From Deltaproteobacteria bacterium (GTDB lineage Bacteria > Desulfobacterota > Desulfobacteria > Desulfobacterales > SG8-13), in contig DAOVBC010000004.1 of assembly GCA_030670715.1 (NCBI GenBank), forward strand, positions 1 through 20,913: a stretch of 20,913 nt of DNA, read 5' to 3'. Below the pieces are notes generated by a model, which saw only the letters and a list, made by a program, of their open reading frames with translations, was not told the origin of the DNA and did no database searches. Positions within the stretch are counted from its first letter, which is position 1. Each line of letters starts with the position of its first letter. The position numbers were made by a program, and so were the translations under genes. Shown in pieces: positions 14,973 to 20,913 of this stretch.

Positions 14973-15011
14973 CTTGAGCTTCAAAAACTCGTCGGTTTAC
15001 TTCAGCGAATT

Positions 15012-16874
15012 TTATTGCTTCCCCTTCCCACTATTCGCCAGAATCAGCCTTCGCATTTGATCTTTGAGTAAATAGGCCTTGATCATCTCCCGGGCAATCG
15101 GTGCCGCCGCACTTGATCCGTGCTCTCCGTTTTCGACAACGACCGCAACAGCAATTCCGGGATCATCTGAGGGGGCATAAGCGACAAACCAGGCATGTGG
15201 CTTCAAATGATCTGGAAGATCAGCATCTTCCTCCTCGCCCTCTTTGCGGCCGATCACCTGAGCCGTACCGGTTTTGCCGCTGACCTGAAGGCCGAATAAA
15301 CGGGCACCCTTGGCAGTACCCTTGTCGGTGTTGACCACCTCCCAAAGTCCCTGCTTCACCAGTTCCATGGTTCGCGGGGAGACCGGCAGTTTTCCTGTAA
15401 TCATCGGTTCGGTCTCTTTGACGAGCCGTCCCTCAGCTGTCTCCACCTTCATCAGGATTTCGGGTTTGAATCGGGTTCCCCCGTTGGCAATCGCTGAAAC
15501 CATTACGGCCATCTGAAGGGGCGTCACCAGGTTAAAGCCCTGACCGATAGCCAGTGAAAGCGTCTCGCCCTCCTGCCATTCGATGCCGGTTCGTCGCTGT
15601 TTCCAGGCGGCCGTGGGAATTAACCCTCTGGCCTCGTGGGGAAGATTAATTCCGCTAATCGTCCCCAACCCGAGGGCCTTGGCGTACCAGGCGAGGCGGT
15701 CGACGCCAACGGCCTGTCCCACCTGGTAAAAAAAGACATCGCATGATTCGGCAATGGCCTGGACGACACTAACACATCCGTGCCCGCCCTTTTTCCAGCA
15801 CCGGTAATCGCGACCTTTAAATCTATAATGGCCGGGGCAGCAGAATACGGTATTTTCGTCGATGACACCTTCTTCGAGGCCGGCGATGGCGGTCAGTATT
15901 TTATAGGTGGAAGCCGGCGGATACTCTCCCTGAAGCGCCCTGTTCGTCAACGGTTTGAGAGGGTCCGTTACAAATGCCTGCCATTGTTCATGGGTCATAC
16001 CGCCCACGATCGTGTTTTGATCAAAAGACGGACTGCTGGCCAGAGCCAGAACCTGTCCGGTTGACGGCTCGATGGCAACCGCGGCGCCGGTAACTCCGCT
16101 TAACAGCTCTTCTGCTTTTTCCTGAACATCCTGATCAATGGTTAAATAAACGTTTTGACCGGCATGGGCATTTACGGTTTTCAGGATACTCACCACCTGG
16201 CCGGTAGCATTGACCTCCACCTGGCGTCCGCCGCTTTTCCCCCTTAAATAATGATCATATGCCCTTTCAATACCCAGTTTTCCGATCAGATCCCCACTTC
16301 TGAGTTCGGGATATTTACCGCTGTTCAGTTCGGAGGAGCTGATTTCACCCAGATACCCCAGCAGATGAGCGGCACTCTGTCTGTACAGATAGTGTCTTCG
16401 CGGCTTTACGTTCACTTCAATACCCGGAAGATCATATTTATGAACCTCCACAGCGGCCACGGCGTTGCGCCCGATGTCCTGCTTTAATAAAATCGGCTTG
16501 TAGGAGGAGATGCGTTTCTGTCCGGCAATTTTTTCAGCAAGCTCCACATCGGGTACCCCCAGGTATTTTGACAACTTGTTAAGCGTCTGATCCACCGGCC
16601 GGGCATTCCTTAGAATGACGTTCACATTAAAGGAAGGTCGATTATCCACCAACATCTTTCTGTTACGATCAAAAATGATTCCCCTGAACGGATCAATACG
16701 TTGCAACCGAATGCTGTTGTTTTCGGAAAGCCGCCGCAGTTCTCCACCTTTAATAATCTGAAGGAAAAACAACCGGACAAAGAGTACTGCAAAACAGGCG
16801 AAGACACAAAGAATGACCCCGATAATGCGTTGTTTGTACCAGTCGCTGTCTGCTGTTTTTAGATATTTGTCCAA
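15012..16874 (-). CDS. mrdA: Penicillin-binding protein 2 (elongation transpeptidase)
   Basis: PBP2 cross-links glycan strands made by RodA. The 620-residue product has a single N-terminal membrane helix (about 16-41), the PBP dimerisation/pedestal domain, and a transpeptidase domain with the catalytic motif STYK (S322-K325), SCD (377-379) and KTGT (534-537). Between the first two motifs lie C345, C346, C359, H365 and C378, which overlap the metal-site positions reported for gammaproteobacterial PBP2. The start codon is TTG, 4 nt after the mreD stop; it gives the expected N-terminus (DKYLKTADSDWYKQR) with GAGAAG 8 nt upstream. It forms one operon with mreBCD. Confidence 0.97.
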   Translation of the reverse strand: MDKYLKTADSDWYKQRIIGVILCVFACFAVLFVRLFFLQIIKGGELRRLSENNSIRLQRIDPFRGIIFDRNRKMLVDNRPSFNVNVILRNARPVDQTLNKLSKYLGVPDVELAEKIAGQKRISSYKPILLKQDIGRNAVAAVEVHKYDLPGIEVNVKPRRHYLYRQSAAHLLGYLGEISSSELNSGKYPELRSGDLIGKLGIERAYDHYLRGKSGGRQVEVNATGQVVSILKTVNAHAGQNVYLTIDQDVQEKAEELLSGVTGAAVAIEPSTGQVLALASSPSFDQNTIVGGMTHEQWQAFVTDPLKPLTNRALQGEYPPASTYKILTAIAGLEEGVIDENTVFCCPGHYRFKGRDYRCWKKGGHGCVSVVQAIAESCDVFFYQVGQAVGVDRLAWYAKALGLGTISGINLPHEARGLIPTAAWKQRRTGIEWQEGETLSLAIGQGFNLVTPLQMAVMVSAIANGGTRFKPEILMKVETAEGRLVKETEPMITGKLPVSPRTMELVKQGLWEVVNTDKGTAKGARLFGLQVSGKTGTAQVIGRKEGEEEDADLPDHLKPHAWFVAYAPSDDPGIAVAVVVENGEHGSSAAAPIAREMIKAYLLKDQMRRLILANSGKGKQ

Positions 16875-16878
16875 AATT

Positions 16879-17415
16879 CTACTTCTCGAGTTCCGTCAGG
16901 TCAGTTCTTTTGATTAGCACCTCACCGAGCAATTTATCCCAAAAGTTGTGACTGTATTTAAATCCGATGACCAGAAAAGGCCCGATGATGAAAGCCCATA
17001 GTAGTTGTGTGATAACGGTTCCGGCCGTCGCCACCGGAGACTGCGAACCGGGTTCCAGCAAGCCGACAGTAACGATAAAAATAATATTTTCCAACAACAC
17101 ACCTGCAGATACAATGAGCGGTAATCGAAAGCGCATTCCGACCTGCAAAACACCTTTCAGCCAGTACACGCCTAAATACAGCCAGATAAAGCTGGTTGTG
17201 TAGAGCATAAAAGGAGCACCGGACAGGTTGTCGGCTATAATACCCAGGACGATGGTAACCGGCAGGCATTCACGTATCGGTCTGAACAGGCCAAGGTAGA
17301 TTACAAATACTGCAGGCAGATCGAAGAAGCGGTCAAGAACCGGAATAGTGGGCATGACGGCTGTCTGAAGGACAATCAAAAACAGACAGGCTAATAGATA
17401 AAAACCATATGTCAT
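16879..17415 (-). CDS. mreD: Rod shape-determining protein MreD
   Basis: MreD is the polytopic membrane partner of MreC in the elongasome. The 178-residue product is hydrophobic, with about five membrane segments (for example YGFYLLACLFLIVLQTAV, VFVIYLGLFRP, and a final LLWAFIIGPFLVIGF). Sequence conservation in MreD is low, so position directly after mreC and the topology are the main evidence. Its ATG overlaps the mreC TGA (ATGA), and the mrdA start lies 4 nt after its TAG stop. Confidence 0.92.
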   Translation of the reverse strand: MTYGFYLLACLFLIVLQTAVMPTIPVLDRFFDLPAVFVIYLGLFRPIRECLPVTIVLGIIADNLSGAPFMLYTTSFIWLYLGVYWLKGVLQVGMRFRLPLIVSAGVLLENIIFIVTVGLLEPGSQSPVATAGTVITQLLWAFIIGPFLVIGFKYSHNFWDKLLGEVLIKRTDLTELEK

Positions 17416-18245
17416 TGCTGGTTCGCAAACTCGGGTTTGGGAGAAGTCTGAATCACAAGTACCTCCTCCAGTTTTTCAAAATCGATGTAAGGCGTGACGG
17501 TGACTTCCTGAAAGATCCCCGCAACACGCCGGACAACGCCTGTCACATCACCGATGTGAAATCCCTTAGGGAAAACTCCGTCCAGACCGGAGGCCACAAT
17601 TTTATCACCAACGGTGACCTCATTCTTTCGTAAAACATAATTAAAAACACAGCGCCCCGACGACTCGCCTTTTATGAGACCCCGCGCCCTGGTCCTCTGA
17701 ACCAGGGCATCCACTGCACTGTTGCGGTCTATGATCAACATAACTTTTGAGTAGCGGGATGACGTGTCCGTAACCTGACCGGCAATCCCTTCCGGTACGA
17801 CTACCGGCATACCCCGTTGAACACCATCTTCACTGCCCTTATTGATGATAATCGCCTGATACCAGGAAGAGGGATCTTTGCCGACGACTTCGGCCGTAAT
17901 GGATCGGCTGAGGAGCGTGGTTTTAAACGCCAATAATTTGCGGAGGCGAATATTGGATAGCTCTATCTCACGCCACTGGCTGTTTCTGGCAACCGCCTGT
18001 TTAAGGTCCTTCTTTAGTCTGGTATTCTCCTTTGCGGTGGAAACAAGGGAAAAGTAATTTTCCCATACCTCTCTGGAAAATCGAATTGAGTCCGTTACAG
18101 CTTCCTGAAACGGGGCAACAAAAAAAAGGGCAATACGCCCCAGACCAGGCTAAGGATAGCGAGTGCTGGCTACATACAAAACAACCAGGTTGGCGGTTAT
18201 CAATACGATAACGCCTACAATCACCAACATTCTTTTTGAAAGCAT
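17412..18245 (-). CDS. mreC: Rod shape-determining protein MreC, interrupted by an in-frame TAG at codon 32
   Basis: MreC links MreB and MreD to the PBP2-RodA machinery in the periplasm. Read from ATG at 18245 the frame encodes 277 residues plus stop, normal for the family: a membrane helix at about 6-26 (MLVIVGVIVLITANLVVLY), then LGRIALFFVAPFQEAV, a coiled coil (about 45-95), and the beta-rich core with GIAGQVTDTSSRYSKVMLI and the C-terminal region. Codon 32 (18152-18150) is TAG, within RYP-stop-PGLGRIALFF. The frame is identical on both sides, so no frameshift is involved. No ATG or GTG restart follows until well inside the core. It could be a real nonsense mutation, recoding, or a sequence error. 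The start lies 4 nt after the mreB stop. Confidence 0.9.
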
Positions 18246-18249
18246 GAAA

Positions 18250-19293
18250 CTAATTAATCATGACACGTTTGAGGATTTCAATACTGTCAAGTGTCTTTCC
18301 GGAACCCAGCGCCACGGTTGATAGGGGGTCCTCGGTAATGGTGATCGGCAAGTTTGTTACTTCCCTTAGAAGCTTGTCAATATTTTTCAACAATGCACCG
18401 CCGCCTGTCAGGACAATTCCTCTGTCAACGATATCGGCCGACAATTCGGGCGGCGTCTGTTCCAGAGCTATTTTAACGGTTTCAATGATTGTGTCAATTT
18501 GTTCAGCGATAGCGACCCGTATCTCTTCTGAATCGATTGACAGAATTTTCGGGATGCCGGATGCAAGATCACGACCTTTTACTTCAATGGTTTCCAGTTC
18601 CTGGGGATTCGGATAGGCGTTGCCGATTGTCGTTTTGATAATCTCGGCGGTGCGTTCGCCGATCAGCAGATTATACTTGCGTTTGATGTACTGAATGATG
18701 GCGGTATCCATTTTATCACCGGCCACCCGCACCGATCGGCTGTAAACGATTCCGGCCAGTGAAATAACGGCAACTTCGGTTGTGCCGCCGCCGATATCCA
18801 CGACCATATTACAGGTCGGTTCAGTGATCGGCAGGTTGGCACCGATGGCAGCCGCCATAGGTTCTTCAATCAGAAACACTTCTCTGGCCCCTGCGGATTC
18901 TGCCGATTCCCGAACCGCTCGTTTTTCAACCTGGGTGATCCCCGAAGGCACTGCGATAATAATGCGCGGGCGCACCAGGGTTCTTCGATTATGAATCTTT
19001 TGAATAAAGTGCCGGAGCATGGCTTCGGTGACTTCAAAATCGGCAATGACCCCGTCGCGCATCGGGCGAATTGCAACGATACTGCCGGGAGTCCGCCCCA
19101 GCATATGCTTTGCTTCGTGCCCCACTGCCAGGACCCGGTTTTTGGAGCGGTTCTCCAGGGTCACCGCTACGACTGAAGGTTCGTTTAAAACAATCCCCTT
19201 GCCTTTAACATAGACAAGGGTGTTGGCGGTCCCAAGGTCGATCGCCAGATCACTGGAAAATAAACCGAATATACGATTAAGAAATAAACTCAT
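18250..19293 (-). CDS. mreB: Actin-like rod shape protein MreB
   Basis: MreB forms membrane-bound antiparallel filaments that orient lateral wall synthesis. The 347-residue product has an amphipathic N-terminus (MSLFLNRIFGLF) suited to membrane binding. It also has the phosphate-1 motif DLGTANT (19-25), IAVPSGITQVEKRAV, the EEPMAAAIG segment (143-151), phosphate-2 DIGGGTTEVAV (166-176) and the adenosine motif GIVLTGGGALL near the C-terminus. Length is standard. The ATG has AGGTG upstream. It heads the mreBCD-mrdA operon and ends in TAG. Confidence 0.99.
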   Translation of the reverse strand: MSLFLNRIFGLFSSDLAIDLGTANTLVYVKGKGIVLNEPSVVAVTLENRSKNRVLAVGHEAKHMLGRTPGSIVAIRPMRDGVIADFEVTEAMLRHFIQKIHNRRTLVRPRIIIAVPSGITQVEKRAVRESAESAGAREVFLIEEPMAAAIGANLPITEPTCNMVVDIGGGTTEVAVISLAGIVYSRSVRVAGDKMDTAIIQYIKRKYNLLIGERTAEIIKTTIGNAYPNPQELETIEVKGRDLASGIPKILSIDSEEIRVAIAEQIDTIIETVKIALEQTPPELSADIVDRGIVLTGGGALLKNIDKLLREVTNLPITITEDPLSTVALGSGKTLDSIEILKRVMIN

Positions 19294-19622
19294 ATCACCT
19301 CAATTCCGCATTTTTTAAAGTCTTAAGCCATAGTGAGGAATAAACCGACTCCTTATTATACATGAATTCCGCATGCTTCGCTACCAAAATTGTACTGTTT
19401 TTACAAGAAAATTTGTCGGTAACCCTGAGCAGAAACGTATGAGCCAGGTTCCGCGCAAATCCTTATAATAACAAACTCAAGTTTGGCACCTGTAATTTGT
19501 AATCGATCCAGTGTGTATGGCGTATTAGATATAAAATAACATGTGAATTGGGTCGGTCTGTGGTTTTGTCCGGCAACTGCAGAATACCGCCTCGGCAGTT
19601 ATGGCACTTTCATAGAGATTGT
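19294..19622. other. Gap upstream of mreB containing its promoter region, no gene
   Basis: The 329-bp stretch between the hydrolase gene and mreB has no supported coding region. It contains the mreB ribosome-binding site and a consensus -10 box. A short inverted pair AACTGC/GCAGTT lies near 19576-19602 but has no T-tract, so no terminator for the upstream gene is called. Confidence 0.5.
19355..19360 (-). promoter_or_regulatory. Probable -10 box of the mre operon promoter
   Basis: The minus strand carries a perfect TATAAT here, placing a start near 19347 and a leader of about 54 nt before mreB. The matching -35 hexamer is poor (TAGCGA at 17-bp spacing), so an activator may be involved or the call may be wrong. 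Confidence 0.45.
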
Positions 19623-20720
19623 TCAGGCCAGCAATTTTTCCATAACAGCATCATGAATTTTCGGACGGAAGATTTTTATTGCGTCGTTATCCTGCGTGGG
19701 GTGAACCCGGTTGGTCAGCAGAATCACCGTGATATCCCTTTCAAGATCCACCCAGAATGAGGTGCCGGTAAATCCAAGATGGCCCGCACTGTGTTTGGAA
19801 AAATATTGACCGCAACTGGAATCTTGCAGTGACGGTGCATCAAATCCGAGCGGCCTTGAGGTATTCTTTTCCCATTGTAAAAAGATCCGCAGCAGATCCG
19901 CAGGAAAAAGTGGGTCTGAAGCACGACCATAAAATGCGGACAAAAGCGCCTCGATCAGGACGTAAACGCCTTCGGCATTACCGAACAGTCCGGCATGCCC
20001 TGCTATTCCTCCAACAGCATATGCATTGTCGTCATGCACAACACCTTCTATAAGAACCTGGCGCCACGGGCAAATTGCGGTTGCCGCAATCCTTTCAAAA
20101 TGAACCGGATCCGTCAGATCAACGAAACAGAGCCGGAGGCCGATTTCCCGGGTTAGTCCCAGTGGACGATAGACGGTTTCAGTCAGGAAATGATCGAGGC
20201 GTTGACCGCAAACATCTTCCACCAGTTGACCGAGAATCATAAAGCCCGGATCACTGTAAAGAACTTTCTCACCAATCGGGTGCTGCAGCGGCAACCGGAC
20301 CAGGCGCTGCTTTAACGCTTCCTTTCTCTCTTCAAAGGGTAGTTTGTTGAGTTCGATATAAAAAGGAATATAGTCCGGAAGACCTGCCGTGTGCCTTAAA
20401 AGCTGACTGATTTTAATAGTTTCTTTTTCCGTATTCTTGAAGTGGACCAGAACCGATCCCAGTGACTGTTCAAGATCCAGTCGAAACTGCTGGACCAGTC
20501 TCATAATTGCCAGCGTAGTTGCCAGAGGCTTTGTCAGGGAGGCCAGATCAAAAATGGTGTCTGCAGTCACCGGCACTTTAGTAAAAATGTTGGCAACCCC
20601 ATACGGCTGGAAAAATTTGATCGAACCTTTTATTGAAACCAGCAGCACCCCACCGGGGAAAACGTTGTCACGTATCGCCTGACACATTAATTCATCTACA
20701 TAATCGAAGTTTATTTTCAT
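19623..20720 (-). CDS. Serine hydrolase of the beta-lactamase / penicillin-binding protein family
   Basis: This 365-residue protein has the class C beta-lactamase/DD-peptidase fold. The nucleophile motif is SLTK (S61-K64), the second motif YSD (155-157), and the third region HLGFTG (314-319), followed by WVDLERDITVILLTNRVHP. No signal peptide is visible, so it may act in the cytoplasm. The family includes muropeptide, ester and beta-lactam hydrolases, so the substrate is open; the neighbouring wall genes suggest cell-wall recycling. The ATG at 20720 is preferred. A longer frame from GTG at 20789 would translate the intergenic AAATGCCTA repeat as QFRHFRHL, so it is judged unlikely to be real. 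Confidence 0.88.
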   Translation of the reverse strand: MKINFDYVDELMCQAIRDNVFPGGVLLVSIKGSIKFFQPYGVANIFTKVPVTADTIFDLASLTKPLATTLAIMRLVQQFRLDLEQSLGSVLVHFKNTEKETIKISQLLRHTAGLPDYIPFYIELNKLPFEERKEALKQRLVRLPLQHPIGEKVLYSDPGFMILGQLVEDVCGQRLDHFLTETVYRPLGLTREIGLRLCFVDLTDPVHFERIAATAICPWRQVLIEGVVHDDNAYAVGGIAGHAGLFGNAEGVYVLIEALLSAFYGRASDPLFPADLLRIFLQWEKNTSRPLGFDAPSLQDSSCGQYFSKHSAGHLGFTGTSFWVDLERDITVILLTNRVHPTQDNDAIKIFRPKIHDAVMEKLLA

Positions 20721-20763
20721 TCCGGATTCCACCAGAATGTCAGTCGTCCGTGGTTCAAAGGGC

Positions 20764-20809
20764 AAATGCCTAAAATGCCTAAATTGCACTAAAATGTCTA
20801 AAATAAAAT
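20764..20809 (+). repeat. 9-bp tandem array, AAATGCCTA family (third copy)
   Basis: Units AAATGCCTA, AAATGCCTA, AATTGCACTA (10 bp), AAATGTCTA, then a decayed AAATAAAAT. As at 13430, the third unit is the 10-bp variant ending ACTA. It is the first of several repeat families lined up to the window end. Confidence 0.82.
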
Positions 20810-20812
20810 ACG

Positions 20813-20857
20813 GTTGAGTCGGTTGTGTCAGTTGAGTCAGTTTTGCCGGTTATGAAG
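20813..20857 (+). repeat. 9-bp tandem array, GTTNNGTCR family (second copy)
   Basis: Five in-phase units: GTTGAGTCG, GTTGTGTCA, GTTGAGTCA, GTTTTGCCG, GTTATGAAG. Positions 4-5 vary as in the array at 2254-2316, about 18.5 kb away. Confidence 0.85.
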
Positions 20858-20882
20858 AATCTGAAACTTGAAACCTGGAATC

Positions 20883-20913
20883 ATCGAACATCCAATATCG
20901 AATATCCAATATC
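20883..20913 (+). repeat. 7-bp tandem array, ATCNNNY family (second copy, cut by window edge)
   Basis: Units ATCGAAC, ATCCAAT, ATCGAAT, ATCCAAT, then ATC at the window end. Same unit and orientation as the 18-unit array at 6143-6268. Its true length is unknown. Confidence 0.85.

Noticed and set aside
12126..15011. Hidden atpB, atpE or atpI genes near the atp operon
   Set aside because: No hydrophobic a- or c-subunit sequence is present in any gap; these genes must lie elsewhere, a split arrangement I recall from related bacteria.
18150..18152. Genome-wide TAG reassignment
   Set aside because: rny, rodA, mreD and mreB all terminate at TAG with normal lengths, so TAG is an ordinary stop codon here; only local readthrough remains possible.
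17412..18245. Frameshift as the cause of the broken mreC
   Set aside because: Family-like sequence before and after codon 32 is in the same frame, so a base substitution or recoding, not an indel, is required.
20721..20789. N-terminal extension of the hydrolase from a GTG at 20789
   Set aside because: The extension would translate an intergenic tandem repeat also found elsewhere in non-coding gaps, and family homology begins after the ATG at 20720.

Overview
All recognisable genes in this window read on the minus strand, so it is best read from the right end (20,913) to the left end (1). The gene families point to a sulfate-reducer-like member of the Desulfobacterota, probably near the Desulfobacterales. 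The evidence is the 16S 5' domain (with the ACTGACACACGG variant), an F1 ATP synthase cluster with paired b' and b stalk subunits and no a or c genes, a stand-alone GlmU-type pyrophosphorylase, and the order zapB-zapA-6S RNA-rny-tyrS. This placement is an inference; no database search was run.

Layout, right to left. (1) A serine beta-lactamase/PBP-like hydrolase, preceded by four kinds of short-period repeat packed side by side. (2) A rod-shape cluster, mreB-mreC-mreD-mrdA(PBP2)-rodA, then a bactofilin; mreC carries an in-frame TAG at codon 32. (3) The ATP synthase operon atpF'-atpF-atpH-atpA-atpG-atpD-atpC, with TGATG/TAATG overlaps at its start and a clear terminator at its end. A sigma70-like promoter and a 116-bp inverted-repeat element lie in its leader. 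(4) A palindrome-rich gap, then a GlmU N-terminal-domain protein, a ZapB-like coiled-coil protein and ZapA. (5) A 6S RNA gene (ssrS), recognised from sequence and from its stems. (6) rny (RNase Y) and tyrS. (7) An rRNA promoter and antitermination leader, followed by the first ~353 nt of 16S rRNA, cut by the window edge.

The content is coherent: cell-wall elongation (MreBCD, PBP2, RodA, bactofilin), a wall-precursor enzyme (GlmU-like), division-ring factors (ZapA and a ZapB-like protein), energy supply (F1), and RNA and translation functions (6S, RNase Y, TyrRS, rRNA).

The genes are mostly ordinary; the gaps between them are not. Several families of degenerate tandem repeats with fixed periods of 7, 8 or 9 bp keep their phase while certain positions vary freely. 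Several arrays flip orientation, one exactly at a unit boundary. Most start just after a stop codon. There is also a pair of related 116-130 bp inverted-repeat elements in the leaders of rny and the atp operon. These, and the mreC stop codon, are the items most worth following up.
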